Origin: Glomus cerebriforme | Taxonomy: Eukaryota; Glomeromycota; Glomeromycetes; Glomerales; Glomeraceae | DNA: 64,000 nt | NCBI GenBank assembly: GCA_003550305.1 | Contig: QKYT01000137.1 | Span: forward strand, 103,894-167,893 | Reading direction: 5' to 3' | Shown here: positions 23,571-34,893 of the stretch, one piece after another | How positions within the stretch are numbered: position 1 is the stretch's first letter | Layout: every line of letters starts with the position of its first letter | Notes under the pieces: generated by a model | Told to the model about the DNA's origin: nothing | Database searches by the model: none | Seen by the model: the letters and a program-made list of their open reading frames with translations, nothing else | Made by a program: the position numbers and the translations under genes

Positions 23571-25128
23571 TATTAATATATCCGCTTATTATTCTATTAG
23601 ATTTTTCATATTTATATATAAAAATTAATATATTTACTTTTTTTTAATTAACACATTTTAAAATATTTTAACTCATTATTAAAGTAAGAATTCATTTTCA
23701 AATTTTTACAGTAGGTTTATAAATGGTTAAAGGATAAAATTACATTTTAATATTTCACTTTTTTTTAAAACTTTGGATATTTAATATAAGAACCTATTAT
23801 ATTTATAGGGTTTCTCTTTTTAAGCAAATTTATCAACTCATTTTTAAAAGATTTATAATAAATAAAAATGTGGTTACATTAAGATAATTTACAGCCAAGA
23901 AAAAGAAGAATAAAAAATTCAATACTCATGGACGAAATCTTTTAAAAACTATTGTTATAGATATTTAATTTTCCATAAAAAAAATCTGATCATATAGTAA
24001 AATAAAAATTAATGTTACTGTTATAGTTATGATTAATCATCAAAACTGAATGTCACGACTCACGAAATGGCCGGCATTAATTGTGGCATATAATATGTGA
24101 CAAATAAAGTTTTACTATGTAATAAAAAATGAAAAGCAGAGGGTGTGACGTGGCGATAGATAATATCACGTGATTTTTGTGCCATTTTTTCAGGGAAATC
24201 CCTAGTGATAAACAGATGTGATTTTCGGCGAATATCTATTAAAAGCAAAATGGCCAGTGTGTATGATGACTATGATCAACATAATAATACTGTAGTGATT
24301 CTAAAATCGTAGGGAATATTTACACATCCATTTGTTAATAAATAAAAATAATTCTTATCACTACCAACTCTTAAATTTAAAGGTGTAATAAAATGAAACA
24401 CCATTATAAAGTGGGCACAAATTTAGTAAATTTGTATCAATTAATAAAATTTAACAATAATAGTTATCATAATTATTTTAGATTAGATAAGCGGCTTAAA
24501 ATACATGCAAGTTCGAAACACATATTTTCGTCTTCGACAATAATCCTCAACTATATCCGTATCCTTAAATGTATCAACATTCTTACCGAAAATTGAACAA
24601 GTTATTTTCATTATGTCGTTTATAATGATATTAATCTTATCAGTCGATTACTATTTGAAACATGCACTAGAGCAATGATCATCATTTAGTACGACGTATC
24701 ATGCATAAATATTAACACAAATTACATTCTACTGAAAATGGTAATTCAAATATTAACGAAATTCAGCTTAACATTCAAAGGTAAAGAGCTTTTGTTGAAA
24801 TATCCTTTTCATATCTCACACATTGGCATCGTGTAATATCGTATCTTCCGAAATTAAAAAATATAAAGTTCTTTTGCAAATTATATTCATGAGTGAATCT
24901 ACTGTTTAGATCTCACGTGATCATAATGATCTGTCTGAAGATCGAGATGTCAAAATAAGAACAATGTTTCATTGCGGATAATCACATGCTAATGTGAATC
25001 ACTGAATCCCCAATTTTCAATTTTCAGAAATCTGATTTTTCGGAATGTGGAACTTCAAAACTCGAAACTTTTAACGCGCAAATTATCTTATTTTAATTTT
25101 CGTATCCAAGCCATAAAAGTTATTTATC

Positions 25129-25541
25129 ATGTTATTAGCATCGAGTGTACGCGCATTCTTTGGTGTTTCAAATAAACTTATAATAACATTACTTCCAAAC
25201 GTTCGAATTTATAAGACAAAATTTGAATCAAGATTACATAAAAAATTGCATTCAAATTTGAATGCTAATGGTTCAAAGTCTTTGCTTAGTTTAAGTACCT
25301 TTTCAACAACTTCACAACTTTTACATACAATTGACGCTAAGACTATTCAAGAAAGTTCTTATATGCCTTATACCGAAAAGCAAATCTCTTGGAGACGTAC
25401 TTGTTTGGAAACATCTGAAAATATTCAAGAAAATGAGATATCTAGTAGTGAAAACGATTCATCTTCAAATCAAAATCAATCAGCAGAAAATGAACCTCGA
25501 GGAGCGGATGAATATACGCTTAATGTTGGCAGAGGTAATTC

Positions 25542-25574
<33 letters not shown>

Positions 25575-26431
25575 CATCTTTCCGAATTTCTGATTTATGT
25601 TCATTCCCTCTTTTCAAAGCAATTCGTATTATACGGGCTGATTTGCCATTATTTTTTGAACATGGTCTATCTGATACTTCAATTTATTCATCAAATATTT
25701 TATTAACGGATCCCCATCACACACATCTTCATGTACGTGGAAAACATATTTATATAGGTATTGCTAATTTGTTAAGATGGAGTTTAATATGGTATTTTGA
25801 TGACTTGACATTAGAATTAGTTAAGCTTCATGTGGTTGAAAATGGAAGTGAGGATGAGAATAAATCGGATCAAGATATATATTTTAAAGACGCGATCAAT
25901 GATTTCTACAATATGAGTAATATAAAGGAAGAACAGTTATCAAAGAGTCAAAGCAAACAAGTTAGCCTTTTGAAGCTACCAGTGTCGAATTTTTCTACAT
26001 CATCGATATCACCATCAGATAGAAACACACGACTTTATATTCGTTGGACACTTGAAGGCACACCCAGGTCTTCTTATCTTACATCTATGTTTTCTCCTCG
26101 TGGAACTCGAATTCCGCGCTCAACTTTTTCAGGTATCTTTATGTATAGATTTGATCCTAAAAGTGGGTTGGTTTTAGAACATCATGTAAAACATATTATA
26201 CCCGCACCCAGTCGTAGGGCAGTATTGTATCATGGATTTGGTGGTTTTGGGGGCTTATTGTGGAGAATCAGAAGTAGTATGAGGCAACAGAAAAACGATT
26301 GGGGAATTGGTTTAGGAATGGTCGGTGCTAAAACTCATGAGCCAGAAAATAATAAGTTAAATTCTGTTAAGTTAAAAACTTCTAAAGATAAAAATGAATT
26401 TAATGATCATCGAGATGTTGTTGGCTTATAA
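25129..26431 (+). CDS. DUF2358 (C6orf136-like) protein, probably mitochondrial
   Basis: Two exons (intron about 25535-25618; the join keeps VGR|AIRIIRAD in frame) encode about 405 residues. The first 50 residues are rich in basic, hydrophobic and Ser residues with few acids (SSVRAFFGVSNKLIITLLPN), fitting a mitochondrial presequence. The DUF2358 domain begins at IIRADLPLFFEHGLSDTSIY and continues with NILLTDPHHTHLHVRGKHIY and LIWYFDDLTLELVKLHV. A low-complexity Ser-rich insert of about 70 residues follows; then come RLYIRWTLEGTPRSS and GIFMYRFDPKSGLVLEH, with IRWxLEGTPR as the domain signature. The fold is SnoaL/NTF2-like in related proteins; no reaction is known. Stop TAA at 26429-26431. Divergence from PPP4R1-like is not seen: both are on the plus strand. 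Confidence 0.75.
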
Positions 26432-26883
26432 TATCCGACATTTTTTTTTTTTTTGCATTCAATTTTTTTTTATTTGAACTTTGATACGCAAATCGTTGTA
26501 TCAGTTAAAAACAATATTATTGAACTAAAACTACGAAAATTGAATCAACATTAAAGAGCATTGACTACACGTTAAAAATAAGGGTTATTTAAGTTGCTAA
26601 AAATAGAGTTATTTAAAGTATATCCGGGTCAGTTCTATATCAGTATTAATGTAAATTTTCGCGTATTTGATTAATTTTCGGATCATCCAAAGGTATTATT
26701 GGTATTATTGTATAAACCAAAACAAGCCACATAAAATTTTATCCCAAAATCGTTACGTCACATTGCATCAAATTTTTTTTTAAAAACTGGTCAAAAATCG
26801 AAAGCGTAATAGTTAACCGTTTGCCATCGCAAGAAATTCTCTTATTACCTTGCCTGAATTATTATCTTATTTAAGAATTTGTA
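26432..26883. other. Intergenic, promoter of the PPP4R1-like gene
   Basis: AT-rich spacer between two plus-strand genes. A poly-T/A run at 26440-26475 probably belongs to the 3' end of the DUF2358 gene. No gene or clear motif seen. Confidence 0.4.
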
Positions 26884-29800
26884 ATGGCAGGTAGTGGTGC
26901 TTAAGCTAGCGTAACTTTACAAAGATTATTATTTCTATTATTGTTTTAAAAATTGGGTTACTATCTTTTTTAGAAAACCAAGACCCGACCCTTCCGGTAA
27001 GGGAAGAAGATCTTGAGGATGGTAACGAACTGGATTCTGAAGAGCTTCTAACTGCAATGGCGGAGAGTCCTGGTAAGCATATTTAATGTTTTAGCATTTT
27101 AAACTTTGTTAGTTGGCCTGAACTTTTTTTAGAATGCTTGTGCGTTAGAAGACTATTGTGAAATGCACAGCTGTTAAAGTTATAAGAAAGAAAGATATAT
27201 TTAATATTTTATAGTAAACTTTGAATTGTTTGGATATACTGTACGAATGGTCCCAATCTTTTCACTAAAAGCTATGAAATGATATCTACAAAAGTTTCAA
27301 TTCTTTTTCTTGGATTTCCTCATAGAAAATCAGTACTCCGATGTTCCCACGGAAGAAATGGAGGAAGAAGAACTTTTATTGGACGACTCTTTGTCACCAC
27401 TTGAAAAAATATTTTTATATGTGAAAAGTGATTTGGTGTTTCATAGGTAAATATAAATTTATTTTATTATTTTTATTATTATCGTATTATCTTTTTTTTT
27501 CTGATTAATTAATCAAATTGTTCTGGGATCTTCTATATATTTTCTTTATGAGAGTGTTCATTGCAAAGGAACTTCCTTCACTAATAAGAGATGTGGAAAT
27601 TAGCGAAGCAGTTGAATATGTATTACCCTTAATGAACTCTTTGGGAACTGATCCAGGTTCATTTATTGATATTTTAATTTATTACTATTATTTATTTAAT
27701 ATTAGTTTGTTATTCACTATATCTAATATTTTTTAAATTACCATAGAGGATCATGTCCGTGAAGCATTTGCACCTGAAGTAGACAAGATTATATGGTTTT
27801 ATTATTCTGTACGTATTATTACTTATTTAGATATAGTTGGTCCATTTGAATCACATCATTATCAGCATTCTAAGTGGAGACATTTTGTATTTACGGAGTA
27901 GCATTGCCCATTGAGAGAAAATACACCAGATAACGTTCAAGGGGATAATGGGTCAATAAATTCACGACCAATGACACCCCAAAGACCTCAAACACCTCAG
28001 CGGCCACATACACCCCAGAGACCTCAAACACCTCAGAGACCACAAACACCAATACAGCAGCAATTACAACAACTTCCTGCACAACCACAAACACCAACTA
28101 GTCATTTACCGTATTTATCTCCTGCTGCTTTTACTCCTCTTCTTCATGCACTTCTACTTGATCAAAATACTAGTATTGCTTCGGCTGCACAATCTGCCGT
28201 TCAATCTCTAGTTGAGAGAATATTAGAAGAGCCTGATGTAAACCCTAAAGAAAAAGAATTATTGGAAAAAGAGACTTTAGAGGGTGTTGTTTTGGGTATA
28301 GGCAAGTTAGATCAGGAAAAGGCGAAAAGAGAAGATTTAGAATGGGATGCGGATGGTGATGATACGAGTGTTGGTGCCGTTGCTGGTGGTGAAGAAGAGG
28401 CCGAATTAGGGCGAATGACTATGATGACGGTATATTGTGATTAATTATAATATTATGATTGATTACAAATTATTTATCTAATTCATTTTTATTTACAGTT
28501 AATATCATCACTTGCACCTATTGTTGGTGCAGAAAAATGCGCACGTTTATTTGTGCCAGAATTAGATAAAATGTCAGATGAGCCAGTGTTTTATGTGCGG
28601 AAGGTGGAGTAGCTTTTAGTTAGAACTTATAATATAATTTGTTATTATTGATTGGATGATTAATTTCGCAATTTAAAATCGGTTATATAGGAAGCGGCTT
28701 TAGCAGTTGGAAGTTTAGCTGGAATTTTACCTTTGGAAATAATCACGTCAAAATTGGTAAATAAAAGCCATTTGTTTTTGCTTCTGGTTAGATGTATTAT
28801 CAGTTTTTGATATTCAGCAAACAATAATATCAAAAGTTACCCATATACGACCATTTCTCAACCGATCCCATTTGGCACGTACGTCGTTCCTGCTGCCTAG
28901 TCTTAGCTACAATTTGCTCTCGTCTTCCAGAAGAAATGAAAGCTGAACGGGCTGTAAAAGGAATTGAACTTTTTGCGGGAGATGTAAGCCGAAGTGTTCG
29001 ATCGGCTGCTGGTGAAATTATTGGTGAATTAATTGCCACTTTCCATCCTGATGGTAAGGTACCTGAAAGTTTGGTACAACATTTCCTTAGTTTGGGGCCT
29101 ATTAGAGATACAACTATTGGTATTACCAGTGTAACCGGTAGTGCCTATAATACCGGACTTGGACAGAGAGATCCAGAACGCCCGGTTATATGTGCATATA
29201 ATTTTCCTGGTGAGCATTAAATACGATGTTCATTCATATTTAAATATTGACTTATTTTGAAATTTCGTATTAAACCTCTATATAGCTGTGGTTTTAACTC
29301 TGGGAGAAAGTCGGTGGGATGATCTAAAAGATACTTATATTTCTTTAACGCGAGATATGCAGGTTTAATTTAAATTGAATTTATATTGTTAATTTGTATT
29401 AATTAACCTTATGAAATTAATATATTTATATCAATTATAGATCAAAGTTCGAAGGTCTTTGGCTTGCTCGCTTCATGAAATTGCAAAAGTAATTGGTCCC
29501 TCAAAAACAGACCAAGATTTAATGAGTATTTTTAGATTGTTTTTGGATGATATGGATGATGTTAAATCGGGACTCATGGAACATCTTGCAGCTTTCATCG
29601 AGTGTTTACCACAAAACACTCGAAACGATTATTTACCTTCATTGAATGATGTATGGGATGGAGTAAATCATCATTGGCGTTTGAGAGATGAGATTGCAAA
29701 GTAGTTATTTTGATTTAAATATTTAAATATTTTATTGCTTATGGGTACTATTTTTTAATACTAAATAATAATTATTATAATTATAAGACAAATACCTGAA

Positions 29801-30875
29801 TTATGTAGACTATTTGATAGTCAAAATGTTATAAATCATATTTTACCTTTAACTATCCGTGCGGTTAGAGATGATGTTGCTAGTGTTCGAGAAACAGCTG
29901 TCGCTAGTGTGAGTATAAGGTTATATTTTTATAATTAAAAAATGTCGAGATATATATATATATTACTTATTTTTTTTTTATTTAGTTTCCAGATTTATTC
30001 AAAGCAGTTCGAAATGATGAATCATGTTATACAGACATGATAAAACGAATTTGTGAGTTTGCCTCTGATAGTAAATTTCGAAGTAGAGTAGTGTAAGTAA
30101 TTTATGGAAAATATGTTCATATACACATATATATTAATTAATTATTGAAATATATAAATTTTATTTATTTAACAGTTTTGTACAGATTTGCAATGCTCTC
30201 GTTTCAAAGGATTATCCAAAAGAGGAGTTTGCAAGGCATTTCTTAAATGATTTAGAAAAACTTGCATCAGATGGGGTAGTAAATGTTAGAATTGCGTTGG
30301 CAAGGCTTGTTGGTGAATTATGCCGAATGGGTATTTCATTACATTTATTACATTTATAATTAGTTGTTATGATCATTCTTTCATGTTGTTAATATAATTG
30401 TAATTTGTTCGATAAAGAACAATATTATCAGGATTCTTCAAGTCGACCTTCACAAATTAATAATATGTTACGTCGACTTGCAGAAGATAATGATGTAGAT
30501 GTACGTGGATTTGTATTTCCATATTTGTCACCTGAAGAAAGATCAAAATTCATATCGTCAACTATACAAGCAATGGCTGAAAGTGCGGAAAATGGATTAC
30601 CACCTATATCAGAAGAATCTGATATAGATAATGGCAGGTCAATAACACAAGAAACTCATGATTCAACACCAATCATGACTAATCTAAATAATGAGGAAAA
30701 AAATGACACAGAGAAAAATAAGGAATCAAGGGATATGGAAAATGGTCGGGATAGTGATGATCCGCTGGACGCGATCATGGGAGAAATTCCAATTGCATTC
30801 ATAAGACCAAATGTCATCGAAGTGGAAAATAATAGGTCATCCTCCGGGCTCATTGTATCATCACCACCACCGTAA
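26884..30875 (+). CDS. PP4 regulatory subunit 1-like HEAT-repeat protein
   Basis: About sixteen exons, total near 900 residues. This is the HEAT-repeat scaffold type that binds protein phosphatase 4 (or PP2A-like) catalytic subunits. The first exon codes only MA plus one base, then an acidic N-terminus (ENQDPTLPVREEDLED). HEAT-like units include LIRDVEISEAVEYVLPLMN, EAFAPEVDKIIWFYYS|HCP, SSLAPIVGAEKCARLFVPEL, DPIWHVRRSCCLVLATICSR, DVSRSVRSAAGEIIGELIAT, IKVRRSLACSLHEIAKVIGP, DVASVRETAVAS and DGVVNVRIALARLVGELCRM. Between the first two HEAT blocks is a Pro/Gln insert with TPQRPQ repeated five times. The C-terminus is acidic/Ser-rich and unstructured, ending at TAA 30873-30875. Assignment to PPP4R1 rather than a PP2A A-subunit rests on the acidic N-terminus and the W-R-L-R-D-E-I-A-K segment followed by IPELCRLFDS; moderately sure. 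Confidence 0.72.
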
Positions 30876-31292
30876 AAAAAAAAAATAATTGTAGCACTTT
30901 ATTCCTCTCCCATAAAACAACGACAATAAAAGGTTATGAACATTCCTCTAATATTTATTGAAATTTTGCTTGAATCAAAATTATTTAAATGTTAATATAG
31001 GAAGGTATTGGTAAAAGATTCATGTTATCATTTTTTTTTAACTTTATGAAAGAAGAATGTACTATAGAAAATTTTATTCTATGAGTGACATTAGTGGCAA
31101 ACAATTTATAACAGATAATTATTATATAATACAACTGCTATAATAGCATTCAATCATTTTCATCAATTACTGATTTTTACTACTATTACTGGAAATTTGT
31201 TATTATTTTTATTATAATAAAATAATTTAACACAACACAAACTTAGGTGATGCTAATAATTCTGGTGGATAATTGCCAGAATTTTCCAATGG
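30876..31292. other. Convergent 3' intergenic region
   Basis: Tail-to-tail space between the PPP4R1-like gene (+) and the RbfA-like gene (-). It holds AATAAA-like sites near 30925 and 31218. No gene seen. Confidence 0.45.
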
Positions 31293-32212
31293 TTAAATAT
31301 TACTTATTAGAATTTCATTACCTTTTGCCTTTAAATCTTCTTCAATTTTATCTAAAAGTTTATTTGTACTTCCAAGTACTTTATCATAACGCAAAAAAAC
31401 TATCTTTGGCGGGTTTCTCATATGCATAGCACGTTGTAAAATATTCCGATATTTAATTGAATATTTATTCAATGTATTTTCTATATTTGACTGTTCAAAT
31501 TTTAGGTAATTAAAGAAATAATAAAATTCTTTAAAATTTTCATATCTTACCTCACTAATTCCTTTTTGTGGATCAGGTTTCCACCAGACCCTGGCAATAT
31601 TTAGATCAGGTGATACAGTAATCTAAAAAAAATATATGTTTAAATTATATTATATATTTTTAAGGGTTTTTATTTTTGGGGTAATTTACCGTACATTCAT
31701 AATCCGGAAAAAAGTAGAAGTTAAATGATTATGAGGTACATCATCATTGCATTTTATTATCGCTCGATATAACCTTTGAACGATATTTTGTTGCGCGTTA
31801 GAAAGACCTTTTGAAGGATTGTCGTTAACTTTATCATTATTATCTATATTTGTAATAATTATATGTTCTGAACGTAATTTCCTTGCAGTGATTCTAGTAA
31901 CATCCTATTAAATATCAAAAAAAAAACCAATGAAAAACAAAAATAATATTTGTAAATTAAAAACATGATACAAACCTCATCACTGAATTGAGATTCCTTC
32001 TTTAATCGGCTTCCATTTTTCTTAAAATAATGAAGATATCTACCGGGAATTTGATAAGTTTTCAAAATTTCATCATATTCATCAAGATGATTATTAGTTA
32101 GACCAGATATACCGCTATCATTTTGGCTTATTGATTTCGTGGTTAAAAATCGAGATATTATACGTTTTTCTAAAATATTTTTAAATAAAACTAAAGAGGA
32201 AAATTCTTTCAT
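31293..32212 (-). CDS. Mitochondrial ribosome-binding factor A (RbfA) homolog
   Basis: A minus-strand gene of about five exons, near 215 residues. RbfA binds the small ribosomal subunit during late 16S/12S rRNA maturation; this copy is probably mitochondrial. The first 30 residues (MKEFSSLVLFKNILEKRIIS, then RFLTTKSISQ) are basic and acid-poor as in a presequence. The domain appears as ARKLRSEHIII, SNAQQNIVQRLYRAIIKCND, then VSPDLNIARVWWKPDPQKG, which matches the RbfA strand I-S-x-D-L-x-x-A-R-V. Last come KYRNILQRAMHMRNPPKIVF and a helix NKLLDKIEEDL, matching the family P-x-L-x-F end. Stop TAA 31293-31295, start ATG 32212. Confidence 0.75.
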
Positions 32213-32502
32213 AATTAATTGATTAAACTGATTATCAAAAAAAGGGGGTTTAATAAAAATTATTATTTATAAACACGTGCTCGGATGAACTTACACTTTA
32301 AAAATCTATGCCGGATGAATTCACGTGTAATATTTTTTGCTTTATATGGTCTAGGTTCCTTTTTTAAAGGAGTTTCTGCACCAAATCTAAACAGTTTCAC
32401 GTTACTTAGTAGCTCAAATAGCGCAAAATTGGGGCTCAATACTTCATGGAGTTATCAAGTTATAAAATATATATGATTTAGAATTTTTATTAATTCATTT
32501 AG

Positions 32503-32945
32503 TAGACGTTGATGAACATGGCCATTCTCATGGTTGGGTTCAAAAAATTATTTAAATCAATTAAATGCAATGGATTCACAGATAGGAGAAATTTTAAAGT
32601 CTATTGAAACAGCAGGTTGGTCAAAAGATTCTCTTATTATTGCTAACCTGAATCAACCAGTGAATACCAATATTGTAGTTGGTTTGTGAATTTATTATAT
32701 TTATTATGTGAAAACATTTTCCTTAACACAAACAATGTTATCTGATTATGCAACTACAGATCATGGTGGAATTGGTTATGGTCATGGTGGTAAAAGTGAT
32801 GACGAAATTCTCGTTTTTTTGGTAATGATTTTAATAATGAAAAAATTTTCAAAGAAAATATTACCAATATGGATTGTCCTGCTATAATTTTAAATGCATT
32901 AGATGTTGATATTCCTTCTTGGTTTGATGCAAAATTACCTATTTG
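32503..32945 (+). pseudogene. Truncated phosphodiesterase/alkaline-phosphatase-like pseudogene
   Basis: Only the C-terminal half of a type I phosphodiesterase/nucleotide pyrophosphatase (alkaline phosphatase superfamily) is left. It reads VDVDEHGHSHGWV, then after a one-base frameshift near 32547 NYLNQLNAMDSQIGEILKSI and ETAGWSKDSLIIAN. An intron-like gap follows, then DHGGIGYGHGGKSDDEILVF with the metal-binding D-H-G-G, and finally NMDCPAIILNALDVDIPSWF to TGA/TAG near 32945. The N-terminal nucleophile region is missing. Superoxide/phosphate-type regulation cannot be judged. An upstream open stretch (32285-32476) has no clear relation to it. Confidence 0.65.
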
Positions 32946-33061
32946 ATCTATGATTAAATGGATTTTGTACTGAATGTAAAACTTACAATAATAATTATAA
33001 TAATTTTTTTTTCCTTTTTTTTTTTTTTTTTTATTATTTGAAATAAAGTATGATATTCTTT

Positions 33062-34038
33062 TTATTCTGATTTTGGATGTTTAGATTCTTCAGTAGCCGA
33101 AACTTTAGTATTTTGAGCTTTAACAGAGCTTGTACTGCTTGGTGTAACAACAGGCTTTGCAATCTAAAAAAATAAATAAATAAACAAATGACATAAACTA
33201 CATCTAAAAAAAGATTAATGTTTTGAAAAAAAACTTACCGTAGCTGGAGATGTTCTTGGAGAAGCCCATTCTAACATAAACATTAACAAACTAGATACAA
33301 GATATATCTCATGTGAAATATCATGAGTTGAAGTTGTATAATACAAAGTAGTAAGTGTTGTAGTTCCCCAAAGAACAGAAAGAGGAATTGCTGGTTTTAC
33401 AATTCCTATATTCTCAAAATGGTATATGACTACAGTAATCAACTAAAACAAAACAAAATTAAAATTAGGAATTATCTAACAAATAGTTTATTAAAAAATG
33501 TATATTACTTACTACTACAGTTAATAAAGCTCCTGTGACAAAAATTTCCGGTCCTGAATGATTAAATATATATTGTGCAATATATTTGACTGAAAATAAT
33601 ACTGCTAAGCTGTTCAATAAAAGCTATTTAAAACATATATAAATACAGTTATTCCAAATTAAATTATTATGAAATAAAATGTTATAAATAACAAACCAAT
33701 TTGGCTTGCATCGAAGGTGATTCATCGGTAGGTTCAGGTGGGATATACCAGTTTCCTTTACTATTTCGATGTCGTGCCGTATATATAGCACTTGGTAGAA
33801 CAGTGTAAATGACAAGAAAAGCTGGTATTCCTGCGATTCTATAAAATAAATAAATTTCAGTATTGAAAAAAAAACAGTTTACCGGTATCTAAAAAATTAC
33901 TCACATGTCTGCTAAACTAAGTGAGCCGAAGAATGCAGCCTAAATTCAAAAGAAAATTAAGAACATGAAACATTTTGATTTCAAAATAGAACGTATACAT
34001 ACCCAGTCCGGAGGTAAAAACGAGCTAAAACCAAACAT
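33062..34038 (-). CDS. Unrecognised multi-pass membrane protein
   Basis: About six exons encode roughly 245 residues. I see about six hydrophobic segments: FGFSSFLPP to the first exon end, IAGIPAFLVIYTVLPSAIY, LLNSLAVLFSVKYIAQYI, IFVTGALLTVVV with LITVVIYHF, AIPLSVLWGTTTLTTLYY, and EIYLVSSLLMFMLEW. Charged linkers such as TARHRNSKGNWYIPPEPTDE lie between them. The C-terminus is Ser/Thr-rich and soluble, ending HPKSE at TAA 33062-33064. I do not recognise the family and assign no function. The start at ATG 34038 is preceded by an in-frame TAA, but an acceptor (AAATAG) 17 bases upstream suggests a possible further 5' exon (see the entry at 34105-34209). Convergent neighbours on both sides are unrelated; it is divergent from the complex I gene. 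Confidence 0.6.
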
Positions 34039-34104
34039 TATTATTGCGAAACCTATTTAAAAAAAAAAAATCTAATTGCTACGAAATATTTTTCATGGCT
34101 GTTA

Positions 34105-34209
34105 TTATTTATATGCTAGGTCTCGTAGATCTTGCGGATTAACGTCATAAAACCATGTGAATTCATGCAAGTTTATAATCCATAGATAACTAAACTGAGA
34201 TAGATTCAT
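34105..34209 (-). other. 34-codon open frame: possible upstream exon or uORF of the membrane protein
   Basis: Minus strand, ATG at 34209 in an A-rich context, reading MNLSQFSYLWII and then NLHEFTWFYDVNPQDLRDLA before a TAA at 34105-34107. Its aromatic-rich composition looks coding and would join naturally to GFAIIMFGF of the next exon. However, no GT donor lies at the right place; only GCATAT is available and it does not keep frame with the AAATAG acceptor. So it is a short upstream ORF, or an exon with an unusual donor or a one-base assembly error. Confidence 0.4.
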
Positions 34210-34315
34210 TTTTTCCTCGGACTTTGTTCGGTAAATAGAAAATAATTAATAATTATCAAACACTATCATGCTAAAAATTTTTTCTATGCATTATAGAATT
34301 ATAACAAAATAAAAA

Positions 34316-34665
34316 ATGTCCGGAGTAATTCCATACGTTGCTGGATGGGCTGCTTTTGGTTTTGCAGTTAGAGTAGTTGCTTTAGGCATTCAACAAAGAC
34401 CTTTCTTAGAAAGTATATATGTTTCTTGTACCTTTTTATGAAAAAAGAAAATAAACAATTAACAATTTATTTAAATTAATTTATAGAACCTGTAACTCAT
34501 GCAATTTCAACAGCAATTTTTGGGGGAATAGGATCTTATATATATTATCTTGAGCAACGACAATTAGAATTAATTCAAAAACGTAAACATACTTTATTGG
34601 AAAATAGGAAAAGAAGAAGAGAATACGAAGAAGCTAAATCACAAGAATATGCAATTGCTGCATAA
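34316..34665 (+). CDS. NADH:ubiquinone oxidoreductase 14 kDa-type subunit
   Basis: Two exons encode a small protein of about 85-90 residues of the fungal complex I 14 kDa subunit type (inner mitochondrial membrane). It starts MSGVIPYVAGWAAFGFAVRV; the core GIQQRPFLE|KPVTHAISTA matches the family G-I-Q-x-R-P-x-x-E-x-P-x-x-H. A hydrophobic stretch FGGIGSYIYYLEQRQ follows, then a charged helix of K, R and E to EYAIAA and TAA 34663-34665. Start codon at 34316, about 100 bp from the divergent 34-codon frame and about 280 bp from the membrane protein's start. Identity rests on length, motif and layout; moderately sure. Confidence 0.7.
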
Positions 34666-34893
34666 GGTTTTTATGTTTCTTCTTTAAAAAAAAATTTTAA
34701 TGAACAAAGAATTTTAATTGCGTTTAGATCAATAGCTTTAATTTGTTAATTTGGTGTAATTAAAATTGGAAAATTAAAATTTTCTAAATAAAATCATATT
34801 TAAGATATTTAAGATTATTTTGGATTATCGTGGATTAAGCGTTCCCTCAGTGAAAAATAATAATTTAATAACAATATAAAAAATTCTATTGTT

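Larger units (their letters stand above)
22789..25128. other. Long intergenic region with short repeats
   Basis: About 2.3 kb without a convincing gene. It holds a 40-bp-spaced GGCCAA repeat and a 60-bp tandem repeat with a hairpin (both listed separately), a GGCCGG-containing stretch near 24070, and CACGTG motifs at 24167-24172 and 24914-24919. The second lies 210 bp before the DUF2358 gene start. A 20-codon open frame beginning ATGGCCAGTGTG at about 24250 has no recognised match. Confidence 0.5.

Noticed and set aside
24060..24248. 62-codon minus-strand frame
   Set aside because: No recognisable family and no splice signals; composition like the surrounding intergenic DNA.
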